Assembly: GCA_026125795.1 (NCBI GenBank)
Contig: JAHCKM010000003.1
Coordinates: 434,001-498,000 of the forward strand
DNA length: 64,000 nt
Direction: 5' to 3'
Origin: Burkholderiaceae bacterium
GTDB lineage: Bacteria > Pseudomonadota > Gammaproteobacteria > Burkholderiales > Burkholderiaceae_C
This document shows, piece by piece, positions 1-7,754 of the stretch. The notes beneath the pieces were generated by a model. It made no database searches and had not been told where the DNA came from. It saw nothing but the letters and a program-made list of their open reading frames with translations. The position numbers and the translations under genes were made by a program. Numbering within the stretch: position 1 is the stretch's first letter; each line of letters opens with the position of its first letter.

Positions 1-576
1 GAAGGCTCCTTCCGGTCCCATCTTGACGACCACCACCTCGGCGTTCTGCTGCTGCGCGAGCGCGGGCGCCGTTCGCGAAGGATGTTCGCCGGCCATGCCG
101 GCCATGCGACCGGCTTCAAAGTTGTTCAGGACCAGCGCCAGGTGGTCGGCGGTGGAGCCGTTGGCGTGGAAGGGCTGGCTGGCATGTTCGTTCTGCGGAT
201 CGTAGACAGCCCACTTCGCATGGACCACCGAGTTGCCTTCGAGCATGCCGAAGCGCACCACCTTGTCCTCGGTCACCGCAATGGGCTCGAATGGCTGGTC
301 GGGTACGTTGTGGATCTTCGGCACCGCCATGTCATGAAGGTAGGTGAAGCCGACCATGTCGGGCACGGCGGTCGCGTTCGCTTGGAAAGACTTTAGCCAA
401 ACGCCTTGATCTCTCATCGCCTGCAGCGCCTCTTCGTTCATGTACGACTGCAGTACCACGGGCGTGTCCACCGTCGCAATAGCGAGCGCGGCCCGGCCCG
501 CAGAACCGAAGATTGCGTTCCAGCGAGGGTGGACGCAGTACTCGCGGTACACGCCTCCGACAACGTGTAGCGTCAT
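1..576 (-). CDS. PfkB-family carbohydrate/nucleoside kinase, partial at left edge
   Basis: The minus-strand reading frame opens with ATG at 576 and is still open at base 1, giving 192 residues of the N-terminal part. The start reads MTLHVVGGVYREY, followed by FGSAGRAALAIA, which fits the substrate-binding Gly-rich segment of ribokinase/PfkB proteins. Further on are an NGSTADHLALVLNNFEAGRM stretch and VVVVKMGPEGAF, the typical strand and Gly turn before the catalytic region. The catalytic GAGD motif lies outside the window. The family phosphorylates sugars or nucleosides with ATP; the substrate cannot be told. The start codon overlaps the stop of the upstream Gly-rich gene (TGATG), so the two are probably translationally coupled. 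Assignment is by motif reading only. Confidence 0.72.
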   Translation of the reverse strand, partial: MTLHVVGGVYREYCVHPRWNAIFGSAGRAALAIATVDTPVVLQSYMNEEALQAMRDQGVWLKSFQANATAVPDMVGFTYLHDMAVPKIHNVPDQPFEPIAVTEDKVVRFGMLEGNSVVHAKWAVYDPQNEHASQPFHANGSTADHLALVLNNFEAGRMAGMAGEHPSRTAPALAQQQNAEVVVVKMGPEGAF

Positions 577-905
577 CAGGTGTGCGTGACTTCGACGCGA
601 ACCTGGCCGCTGGTGATCGAGAGGACTTCGGCCTGGTAGTCGTGCCCGTCCGCGATGCAGTTGCGAAGGCGCGTCGCCTCAGGGCCGGCGAGACCCCCGA
701 CCAGCGTGCCGTTCTTCAGCACCCTCACCACCACCTGCGCGCCAAGCTGTACCACATCGATGTCAAGCACATCGCCAACTTTCAAGGCAGCCACCGCCGC
801 CGGTTTCGGGCTGGACACAAGGATGCTGAACTTCAGGTCGCTGCACGAGGCCTGGGTGTCGGCAACTCCGCCCCCGCCGCCCCCACCGCCGCTGCTTCCG
901 GACAT
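576..905 (-). CDS. Gly-rich N-terminus small hypothetical protein, coupled to the PfkB kinase
   Basis: A 109-residue protein starting at ATG 905, chosen over a TTG at 920 because a GAGGGAGG ribosome-binding site lies just upstream of it. Residues 4 to about 13 are Ser/Gly then an unbroken Gly run, a flexible tag. The rest (from about residue 20) alternates hydrophobic strands (KFSILVSSP, VGDVLDIDVV, QVVVRVLKNGTLVGGL, VRVEVTH) and looks like a compact all-beta domain. No family was recognised. The stop overlaps the kinase start by one base, so the two products are probably made together. Confidence 0.6.
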   Translation of the reverse strand: MSGSSGGGGGGGGVADTQASCSDLKFSILVSSPKPAAVAALKVGDVLDIDVVQLGAQVVVRVLKNGTLVGGLAGPEATRLRNCIADGHDYQAEVLSITSGQVRVEVTHT

Positions 906-1160
906 GCCTGCCTCCCTCAATGGAATGGCTAGGAATACAGACTACTCAGCCACGCGACGGGGCGCAATGGGTCTTCTCCACACCAGGGGTCGGTAGTGCG
1001 CTTGACCGGCACGTGCAAAGCGCTGTCCTTGACAGTGCTGTCTGATCGATCGCGCGGGAATGTTGGTCTTGGGTGGGACTGCAGCTGATCGACCCAAATA
1101 TGACCGCCACCTCCGCCGCATTGCTGTCGTCCCGTCGCACCTGCCTCGGTCACTGAGCCC

Positions 1161-1177
1161 TGTCAAACCGTTTGACA
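1161..1177. promoter_or_regulatory. Perfect 8-bp inverted repeat (operator-like or oriT arm)
   Basis: TGTCAAACCGTTTGACA is a perfect palindrome around a single central C. It lies about 165 bases upstream of the RHH gene start. RHH proteins and transfer origins both use repeats of this kind; which role applies cannot be decided here. Confidence 0.45.
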
Positions 1178-1279
1178 GCTCTCTCCGACGCGGCGTTGGC
1201 GATGATTCTTCGGCCCAAATCATCGGTCTTGCGACCTCGATCGAGACCAATACTGAATGCGTAGGTGATTGCAGAGATA

Positions 1280-1314
1280 GGCGGCTTGCCGCCAAGTTGT
1301 GAAGCGCTGCGCTT
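1280..1314. repeat. Two adjacent short inverted repeats upstream of the RHH gene
   Basis: GGCGGCTTGCCGCC (1280-1293, 6-bp arms, 2-base loop) is followed by AAGCGCTGCGCTT (1302-1314, 6-bp arms, 1-base centre). Both lie within 65 bases of the RHH start and may be RHH binding sites or part of oriT. Confidence 0.35.
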
Positions 1315-1342
1315 GTCTCGCAACGCATCGATTGCTCGGTCC

Positions 1343-1927
1343 ATGAACACCCCGCCTCACGCGTTCGTCACGGTGGACATGCGCGGCCTGAAGGCCGCGC
1401 TGGTTGCGCGAGCGCAGGCTGAGCGGGTCAGTGTGTCAGTGGTGGTGCGACGTGCCGTCGAGCGCGAACTGGGCGTGCTCGACGCAGCGACGCAACCGGA
1501 GGCGGGTGCGTCGACCATGGCGCCAACAAGTGCAATCGTGAAGCTGTCCATCCGATTGACACGCGCTGAAGCCGAGCAGCTCGATGCGAGCGCGTGGCGG
1601 GCCGGTCTCTCGCGTGGCGCGTTCCTCGCGGGTCTGATGGCGAACGTGCCTTCGCTGTCGGGGGAGGGCAGCAGTCGACTCGACTGCGTGGCCGCGCTCA
1701 CTGCATCGAGCGCCGAACTCTCAGCGCTAAGCCGGGACATCAGACACCTGACGGCGCTGTTGCGGCAAGGCGAGGTGCGCGCTGCCCAGGAGTACCGCCG
1801 CTTGCTCGATACCCTGGGCGATGACGTGCGCGCGCACCTGACTCTGGCTGCAAGCGTCCTCGCCGAGCTCCAGCCAGCTCGCAAATCCCGAAGCAGCGTC
1901 GCGCCGAGAGGGCGTGCAACCGTTTGA
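1343..1927 (+). CDS. Ribbon-helix-helix relaxosome accessory protein (MobC/TraJ-like)
   Basis: A 194-residue protein starting at ATG 1343 (MNTPPHAFVTVDMRGL). The segment VTVDMRGLKAALVARAQAERVSVSVVVRRAVERELG (residues about 9-45) has the strand-helix-helix pattern of RHH DNA-binding proteins, and a second RHH-like unit (IVKLSIRLTRAEAEQLDASAWRAGLSRGAFL) follows at about 65-95. The C-terminal half is helical. It precedes the relaxase gene directly, with its stop only 17 bases before the relaxase start. Accessory RHH proteins bind oriT and recruit or position the relaxase. A longer in-frame start at 1265 exists but its extension looks non-coding. Confidence 0.7.
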   Translation: MNTPPHAFVTVDMRGLKAALVARAQAERVSVSVVVRRAVERELGVLDAATQPEAGASTMAPTSAIVKLSIRLTRAEAEQLDASAWRAGLSRGAFLAGLMANVPSLSGEGSSRLDCVAALTASSAELSALSRDIRHLTALLRQGEVRAAQEYRRLLDTLGDDVRAHLTLAASVLAELQPARKSRSSVAPRGRATV

Positions 1928-1943
1928 TGCGAAGGAGATCGAA

Positions 1944-2903
1944 ATGCCCGAACCTCATGACATCGACGGCATGCTGATCCAATGGGGCGATCGACTGTTC
2001 TACCCCGGCAACCGCATCGTCAAGTCCAGGCCGCCGCCGAAGCTCAGCGCACTCGCGGCACGGCAGCGCGCGGCGGCCATCCGCGCGCGCATCGAGGCCA
2101 CTGTCGTGCGCCCGGTGCCGCAGGTGATGGTCAAGGTGACTGGCGGCGGGCGCGGCATGAAAGCCATCGCGGCGCACTTTCGCTACATCAGCAAGAACGG
2201 TCGGCTCGAGATCGAGGACGAACGGGGCCAGAAAATGCGCGGCAAGGACGCCCTTCGCGAGCTGGCCGACGACTGGCGCTTCGGTGGCAGCCTCATCGAG
2301 GACACGAGCGACCGGCGCGAGGCCTTCAACATCATGCTGTCGATGCCACGCGGCACCGATCCGTTGAGCGTGCAATGGGCCGCGCGTGAATTCGCGCGAG
2401 CTGAGCTCGCCGACCACAAGATCGTGATGGTGCTGCACGACCACCAAGCCAACCCGCACGTGCACATCAGCGTGCGCGCCGAGTCCAAGCACGGACGGCG
2501 ACTGAACCCGCGCAAGACCGATCTGCACAGGTGGCGAGAGACGTTCGCCGAGAAGCTGCGTGAGAGGGGCATCGATGCCGAGGCCAGCCGCCAGCCCACC
2601 CGCGGTGCGTCGCGCAACTACGACCCCATCTGGCGCGTGAAGGCACGCGAGGACCATCGGCTGCGGACGAGCACGCCGCGGTTCAAGCGCGGAGGCGCCG
2701 CTCGCAGCAGCCGGGCTGCGGCCCTCGAATCGTGGCTGCGTATTGCCGCGGCACTCGGATCGTCCGACGCACCGGGCGATCGAGCGCTCGGCGCGGCCGT
2801 CAGTCGGCATGTCGCGGCGATGCAGCGGTCGGTCTTGCCCGAGCGCGAGTTGCACGCCGCCCAATCGCTAGAGGCCCGAACAGACCGCGGGATCACAAGA
2901 TAG
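1944..2903 (+). CDS. MobP-type relaxase (TraI/VirD2-like nickase), short form
   Basis: Starts at ATG 1944 behind AAGGAG; 319 residues. The HUH three-His metal motif is HDHQANPHVH at residues 165-174, and Y81 in FRYISKNG is the likely catalytic tyrosine that bonds to the nicked strand. An upstream in-frame ATG at 1914 lacks this ribosome-binding site. Relaxases nick oriT, stay attached to the 5' end and are delivered by the coupling protein. This one stops soon after the nuclease domain: no helicase, primase or LPD7 domain is fused. An LPD7-type protein is encoded separately at 13426-14562, which may supply that part. It presumably works with the VirD4 protein at 15253-17256. Confidence 0.87.
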   Translation: MPEPHDIDGMLIQWGDRLFYPGNRIVKSRPPPKLSALAARQRAAAIRARIEATVVRPVPQVMVKVTGGGRGMKAIAAHFRYISKNGRLEIEDERGQKMRGKDALRELADDWRFGGSLIEDTSDRREAFNIMLSMPRGTDPLSVQWAAREFARAELADHKIVMVLHDHQANPHVHISVRAESKHGRRLNPRKTDLHRWRETFAEKLRERGIDAEASRQPTRGASRNYDPIWRVKAREDHRLRTSTPRFKRGGAARSSRAAALESWLRIAAALGSSDAPGDRALGAAVSRHVAAMQRSVLPERELHAAQSLEARTDRGITR

Positions 2904-2982
2904 GCCACCAAAAAGGACTTGAAAATGTTCATCAAGAAGCGTATCTTGTCGGCTGCCCACTCCGCCCGAGGACAAGCCCAGC

Positions 2983-3324
2983 ATGCCCGCCAACGCCGTG
3001 TCCCGACGCCTCGAGGTCATCAAGACCAAGGGCGCGCTGCGCTCGGTCGACGTGGCGCAGGTGCTCAGCGTGGAGCCGGCTACCGTGTCGCGCTGGAACC
3101 TCGGCAAGGCGTTCCCCCACCCCGGCACGCAGAAGCAGTTGCTCGACCTCGAGTTCATCGTCGACAAGCTGTCGGACATGTACTCGCCGCAGGAAGCGCG
3201 CATGTGGCTCTTCAGCCGCCAGCGCCTGCTGCGCGACCGCACCCCCGCACAACTGATCGGTCAGGGCCATGCGGACGAGGTGCTCGCGCTGGTGAACCGC
3301 CTGCGCGACGGCGTCTTCACCTGA
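2983..3324 (+). CDS. Xre/ParS-type antitoxin (DUF2384) of an Xre-RES module
   Basis: A 113-residue protein. Residues about 20-45 form a helix-turn-helix (VDVAQVLSVEPATVSRWNLGKAFPHPG), and the rest is the helical toxin-binding domain with the pattern LDLEFIVDKLSDMYSPQEARMWLFSR followed by the repeat-like segment up to VNRLRDG. These antitoxins bind the operon promoter and block the RES toxin. The RES gene starts 25 bases after this stop, in the usual order antitoxin then toxin. Confidence 0.85.
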   Translation: MPANAVSRRLEVIKTKGALRSVDVAQVLSVEPATVSRWNLGKAFPHPGTQKQLLDLEFIVDKLSDMYSPQEARMWLFSRQRLLRDRTPAQLIGQGHADEVLALVNRLRDGVFT

Positions 3325-3349
3325 ACGAACATCGCGGGTCGGCGCGCTG

Positions 3350-3892
3350 ATGCCGCACGACCCCGATCTGCTCGAGCGGCTGGACTGGCTGCCGAAGGAG
3401 TCGTTCGCCGGCGAGGTGTTCAGAGCGACACGGCAGAATCTGGACCCGCTGGTGCCTTCGACCAGCGGTGGGCGCTGGATGCCGCGCGATGAGGCGCCGA
3501 TCCTCTACACCAGCCTGCAGCGCGAGGGCGCGCTCGCCGAGATCGTCTTCCACTGGTCGCAGCTGACACCGATGCCGACGCGGCCTGTTGAGCTCCACAC
3601 ATTGGCGGTGCTCACGCGCAGGACGTTGAAGCTGGTCCGCGCCGACCTGGCAGCGCTCGGTATGCCGCTGGCAGAGTACGGGCGGGTGAACCCCGAGCGA
3701 ACGCAGCAGATCGGCGCGGCGATCGACCACCTCGGCTGCGACGGATTGATCGCGCCGTCAGCGCGCTGGCCGTGCGACAACTTGATGCTCTTCACTCAGC
3801 GCTTCGGTGCTGACAACAAGCTCGAAACGCGCGCGAGCGAGGAGGTAGCGTGGGTGGAGTGGGGCAGGGCGAATGGGCTCATCTCGCATTGA
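3350..3892 (+). CDS. RES-domain toxin
   Basis: A 180-residue protein with the RES domain: FRATRQNLDPL near residue 25, the RWMPRDEAPILYTSLQREGALAE segment at about 43-65 carrying the conserved Arg, Tyr and Glu, and a WPCDNLMLF motif near 137. RES toxins degrade NAD+ (ADP-ribosyltransferase fold), stopping growth. It is paired with the Xre antitoxin directly upstream. Placed between the relaxase gene and accessory genes, the pair could stabilise the mobile element. Confidence 0.85.
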   Translation: MPHDPDLLERLDWLPKESFAGEVFRATRQNLDPLVPSTSGGRWMPRDEAPILYTSLQREGALAEIVFHWSQLTPMPTRPVELHTLAVLTRRTLKLVRADLAALGMPLAEYGRVNPERTQQIGAAIDHLGCDGLIAPSARWPCDNLMLFTQRFGADNKLETRASEEVAWVEWGRANGLISH

Positions 3893-3945
3893 GCATAAAC
3901 GCCGTGGACCGCGACGCGCGAGACGCCAGCGATCGCATCGGCGGG

Positions 3946-4152
3946 TCACTCCACGCTATTGCAGCTCGGGGCGCAGACCATCTCGATGCGACCCAAGACG
4001 CGTTTGGACTTCAGCGAAGAGGTCTGACGATGCACCCCACAGAGGAAGCACGAGCGTGTATTGCCGGCCCCGGTAAACGGTGAGCCTGAGACCTTCGTCG
4101 AATAGCGCAGGCCATCTGCCGAAAGGCGGGTTGATGCGACTGATTTGCTCAT
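3946..4152 (-). CDS. Small Cys-rich hypothetical protein (putative zinc-binding)
   Basis: A 68-residue ORF starting MSKSVASTRL at 4152; an alternative ATG lies at 4176. It carries CFLCGVHRQTSSLKSKRVLGRIEMVCAPSC, that is CxxC-x(2)-H then CxxxC, which is suggestive of a zinc-binding knuckle. It sits downstream of, and on the same strand as, the XRE regulator at 4256-4696. Small size and lack of a recognised family keep confidence moderate. Confidence 0.5.
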   Translation of the reverse strand: MSKSVASTRLSADGLRYSTKVSGSPFTGAGNTRSCFLCGVHRQTSSLKSKRVLGRIEMVCAPSCNSVE

Positions 4153-4255
4153 CCCTGTATTGTCGCCGGCATACATCCTGATACTGATCAGAGGTGGGCG
4201 CGTAGCCGCTTCAGCGCGTCGACGATGACGTGCTCACTACCTCGCAGGGCGCATC

Positions 4256-4696
4256 TCAACTCTTGCCGTCAAGGCGTGCAAGAATCTTGGCGACGTCCCT
4301 TCGGCCGAGCTTCCGAACTGCCGCGATGCCAGGCATGTTCGCGGCACGCGGACGGGCTTCCCCGCTTTCCCACTTGTAGACCGACTGACCCGATGCGCCA
4401 AGCAGCTTGCCCATGTCGCTGGCCGACAGACCAAGGCGCTTGCGATGCGATGCGAGCCCCTTGGGACTGAAACGGAACCCGGAGTCATCTTTCTGGGGTT
4501 CTGATGAAGGCACCGAATGCTGCACTTTCTTGGCGTGGCGTAGCTGCCGCTCCAGGGCGTCGGTGCGCCGCTTGAGTGCTGCGATCTCCGAGCGGTAGGT
4601 GCCCGCGGCCTTCTTGAGCGCACCCGTTTCTGCACGGACCTCTTTGCGCGCAAGGCGGGTGATTTCTGTTTTGAGTAGCGACGCGATGTCTGGCAT
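4256..4696 (-). CDS. Coiled-coil plus XRE helix-turn-helix regulator
   Basis: A 146-residue protein from ATG 4696 (MPDIASLLKTEITRLARKEV); a GTG start at 4720 is also possible. Residues about 8-60 are a charged heptad-like helix (RTDALERQLRHAKK). Residues about 85-130 are a Cro/C1-type HTH (LASHRKRLGLSASDMGKLLGASGQSVYKWESGEARPR). Proteins of this layout are common single-copy regulators in proteobacterial islands. The target is unknown. Confidence 0.8.
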   Translation of the reverse strand: MPDIASLLKTEITRLARKEVRAETGALKKAAGTYRSEIAALKRRTDALERQLRHAKKVQHSVPSSEPQKDDSGFRFSPKGLASHRKRLGLSASDMGKLLGASGQSVYKWESGEARPRAANMPGIAAVRKLGRRDVAKILARLDGKS

Positions 4697-4971
4697 GGGG
4701 TCAAACGGAAACGTGGCCACGACAGCTTAGCGCAGCCGTCAGTGTTGCGATGCACCTGACGGACGTCGCGCAGGATCCAAGTGCGATGAGCCAGTGAACT
4801 ACGGCTTAGACTGGTCTGAGACACTCGGTCCCAACGATCGAAGGCCTGCAGTCGTCACCTCCGGCCCTTCGACGGATCATCCCTCGAATGACTGGTCCGC
4901 CTTTCGCGACCGAGCTTCTGGCCATGCATTCCAAGTCATGATGGGCGGTCCGTGCTTGCGACAATGTTCCC

Positions 4972-5964
4972 ATGACGACAACAACGGGCGAGGCGTCCGA
5001 AGACCAGCTCGGCACACCGACGGTCGCAGCTACCCTGTGCGTGACAGTGGGTGGCTTCTCTGCCGAGGAAGAAGCACGCGAGGTGGGCATCGCTGTTCGA
5101 GACTGTGTGATCCTGTTGAGCCGGCACTTCAACCTGTCACGCTTGGACGGCGTGACAGTTGCCCACGACTACCTGCACGCCCTGGCGTCGCTTGACCGTG
5201 GCTACAAGACGAACCATGTCATCACCCCAAGCGATGGGCACGCTGTAGGGGTTGCAATGACGCCATCGGTGCTTCGCGAAGGCACCCTAATGAGCCACAT
5301 CGTATTCAACGCTCACATCGTTGCGCCGATCACGAAGCCCGATCCGGAGTCGATCCAGTTGCCGCTGCACGTGATCGCGCACGAGTGCGCCCACGTCGAG
5401 ATTACGCACAAGTTCGACGAGGCGTTCCCCGGTGTCCTTCTTCGGCAAAGGCACGGCGACGCGCGCGAGGCCTTCAGGTGGCAGGTCATTCTGGCCTGCT
5501 GGGACGAGTACGCCGCAACCCGGTTGAGTGCGAACTTTGGAGAAGACCCGACTGACGGGTATGAAGAGACGTTCTTAAAGCACATGGCCGAGGCGCGGTC
5601 CAAGGCGCGTGCGTTCATCCATGCCTATCGACGACATGGCAACGTGGATCAGGTCTACGCCGAGGTCTACGGGGTACTTGGAGATGTCCTGAAGTTTGCG
5701 GCCTACGTGGTGGGAAATGCGGATGGGCACCAGGTCGAAGTGGCTGAGCGAGCTGCACTCAGCGCTGCGCTTGCCGGCCACTGGTTCGAACCGTTCTTCA
5801 GACGCCTGCACGAGGCCTGCCGTGCGCTTGGGGAGCAGCATGGTCGGTGGACAGGCACGACCCTGTTTGAAGTCATCGGCGACATCGCCGATGAGGTGGT
5901 CGCGCTGTGCGGGATCAAGCACTGCTACCTGCCGGACGGTCGGCTCTACCTAGACATTCCGTGA
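4972..5964 (+). CDS. Putative zinc metallopeptidase-like protein (HECAH motif)
   Basis: A 330-residue protein with HVIAHECAHVEITHKF at about residues 135-150, a classic HExxH zinc motif (HECAH). The downstream helix CWDEYAATRLS (about 179) carries an acidic residue that could be the third ligand. No signal peptide or membrane segment is visible, so it is probably cytoplasmic. It is convergent with the helicase/OLD pair, its stop 28 bases from the helicase stop. No specific family was recognised; it might be an IrrE/ImmA-like regulator protease or part of the adjoining defence locus. Activity is inferred from the motif alone. Confidence 0.7.
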   Translation: MTTTTGEASEDQLGTPTVAATLCVTVGGFSAEEEAREVGIAVRDCVILLSRHFNLSRLDGVTVAHDYLHALASLDRGYKTNHVITPSDGHAVGVAMTPSVLREGTLMSHIVFNAHIVAPITKPDPESIQLPLHVIAHECAHVEITHKFDEAFPGVLLRQRHGDAREAFRWQVILACWDEYAATRLSANFGEDPTDGYEETFLKHMAEARSKARAFIHAYRRHGNVDQVYAEVYGVLGDVLKFAAYVVGNADGHQVEVAERAALSAALAGHWFEPFFRRLHEACRALGEQHGRWTGTTLFEVIGDIADEVVALCGIKHCYLPDGRLYLDIP

Positions 5965-5992
5965 AGGACCTTGCGACGGATCGATGGTCCTG

Positions 5993-7741
5993 CTACAGGT
6001 TGTGGCCCGCCATGATCGGGCACTCCGGGAAGATGTGCTGCAGGATCAGCGTGTGAACTCTGGCTCTGGTGACACCGACGCGCAGAATCTTTCTGCTCTG
6101 CCAATATGGCGGCGCGTCGTCCCACCAGACGAAGGAAGAAACCTGGCGCTGACCGTTGTGCCTACCCTCGCGGATCACGATCACACCGTCGAACTGCTTG
6201 CCCTTTGACTTGTGGATCGTCATGACTTGCACGCCGGTCGGATCGTCGATGCCGCCGAGTATCTGGTCCTGCGCCAAAGCGACGTCGAGCGCCTCACGCG
6301 CCCGCGTGTAGCGGCCATCCCGCGCCCAGATCGCCCCGAGCGCCGCGCTGATCCGCCGGCCACGGTTGAAGGCCACCAGGTAGTCTAGGCTCTTGGCGGC
6401 AGTGAGTAGTTCCGGGTCTCCCGAGTCGCGCAGTAGGCGTTTGACAAAGGACCAGTCCCTCGCCGGGTCGCCCGTGAACGGCGCTTCTCGCACCGCATCG
6501 ATCACGCTCGCCACCGACTGGACGAACTGAGCGCGCGGCTCGCGTGCTTCGCGAACGCGCGCGGCCCACAGCCGCCAATGGGCGGCTGCCGCAATGCCTG
6601 CCGCCGCCTTTGATGCTGCAAGGAGTTCAAGTCCAAGCGCGATGTCTTCACGGCGCGTTACCTCGGACTTGGGTTCCAGCAGAAACGCCGCGAACCTGGC
6701 CGTCAGCATCGCCTCGGCTTCGTCGAACGCGAGCTTGTGCCGCACCGGCTTGGGTTCGGTGTTCAGCGCCGCAGAAATCTTCGCCGCCGACGCGCCCGAG
6801 TGCGTCAGGATCGCGACATTGCGGCCATAGCGACCGGTGGCAGCCTTGATCGCCCGCTGCAGCATGCCCAGTGCCATTCTTAGTGCCGTCTTCTGCGGCC
6901 TGCGTCGTGGGTCGTAACCGAACGACGAGACGCCTGCATACGGCGCCCCTCGGGCCCGTCCCGCCAGAAGGTCTTGCCCGAAGACCGCAATCTCGGTACC
7001 GCCACTGCGATGGTTCTGGCCGCCGAGGTCAATCTCCATCGGAGCGAGAGCCTGCCTGATGGCCTCCACCCGCTCGGGACCGATGCCAGGCAGGTGGTCG
7101 AAGATTTGCTGGTCAAGATCGGCCAGGCAGATGATCTGTGCAGTCGCGGCCAGCAGATCGATGCATCGCCACGCATGCGCGTCGGTATCTTGCGCCTCGT
7201 CGACGATGATCAGGGGGTGGCGTTGGGTGATAAGCCTGCGGACGTGCTGGCTCTGCGTCAGCAGCGCTTCGCTGTTGCGGGCAAAGAGGTCGAAGGCGAT
7301 GCGACCGTCCTGCCGGAACATCTCCTCGCGCCTCGTGAGCCACGCTCGCCACTCAGCGTTCTGCTCGTTCCGCTCGCGCGATCTAATGGATCCATATTGC
7401 ACCTGCTCGTCCTGGGGCAGCAGGATTCGCAGCTTCCGTGGGGCGCCCAGCAGATAGGCATGGGCCGACAGCAGCGTCCAGAAGAACGAGTGGAAGGTCT
7501 GCATGCTGAGCTGGTTGCGCTGGGCCTTGGGAACCTCCTGCTTCATCGCCTCGCCAAGCCTCGCTACTGCCGCTCGCGAGAAACTCAGGAACAGCACCGA
7601 CTGCCCGGGATCGAGTCCGGCGTTGATCCTGACCACCGCCTTCTTCAGCGCAATCGTCGTCTTGCCGCTGCCGGGCCCGCCCAGTACGAGCGCGTGTCCC
7701 TGGCAATCGAGCAGGCTCTGCCTCAGCTCGCAGATGTGCAA
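5993..7741 (-). CDS. UvrD/Rep-like superfamily 1 helicase (GajB-like partner of OLD nuclease)
   Basis: A 582-residue protein starting at TTG 7741. An in-frame stop lies three codons upstream, so no ATG alternative is available nearby. Walker A is GGPGSGKTT at residues 21-29, motif II is DEAQDTDAH (181-189), motif V is VMTIHKSKGKQFDGVIV and motif VI VGVTRARVHTLIL near the C-terminus. The start follows the OLD stop by 13 bases, so the two genes form an operon. In class 2 OLD systems, including Gabija, such a helicase acts with the nuclease in anti-phage defence. That function is family knowledge, not shown here. Confidence 0.86.
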   Translation of the reverse strand: MHICELRQSLLDCQGHALVLGGPGSGKTTIALKKAVVRINAGLDPGQSVLFLSFSRAAVARLGEAMKQEVPKAQRNQLSMQTFHSFFWTLLSAHAYLLGAPRKLRILLPQDEQVQYGSIRSRERNEQNAEWRAWLTRREEMFRQDGRIAFDLFARNSEALLTQSQHVRRLITQRHPLIIVDEAQDTDAHAWRCIDLLAATAQIICLADLDQQIFDHLPGIGPERVEAIRQALAPMEIDLGGQNHRSGGTEIAVFGQDLLAGRARGAPYAGVSSFGYDPRRRPQKTALRMALGMLQRAIKAATGRYGRNVAILTHSGASAAKISAALNTEPKPVRHKLAFDEAEAMLTARFAAFLLEPKSEVTRREDIALGLELLAASKAAAGIAAAAHWRLWAARVREAREPRAQFVQSVASVIDAVREAPFTGDPARDWSFVKRLLRDSGDPELLTAAKSLDYLVAFNRGRRISAALGAIWARDGRYTRAREALDVALAQDQILGGIDDPTGVQVMTIHKSKGKQFDGVIVIREGRHNGQRQVSSFVWWDDAPPYWQSRKILRVGVTRARVHTLILQHIFPECPIMAGHNL

Positions 7742-7754
7742 GGCGATCTACCAA

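Larger units (their letters stand above)
921..1342. other. Palindrome-rich intergenic region upstream of relaxosome genes; candidate oriT region
   Basis: No convincing gene lies here. The stretch separates the minus-strand kinase pair from the plus-strand RHH and relaxase genes and contains three short perfect inverted repeats (listed separately) within about 155 bases. Origins of transfer commonly sit beside the accessory RHH and relaxase genes and carry such repeats, so this is the best place to look for oriT and for the promoter of the mob genes. No nic consensus was recognised, so the oriT call is inference. Confidence 0.35.
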
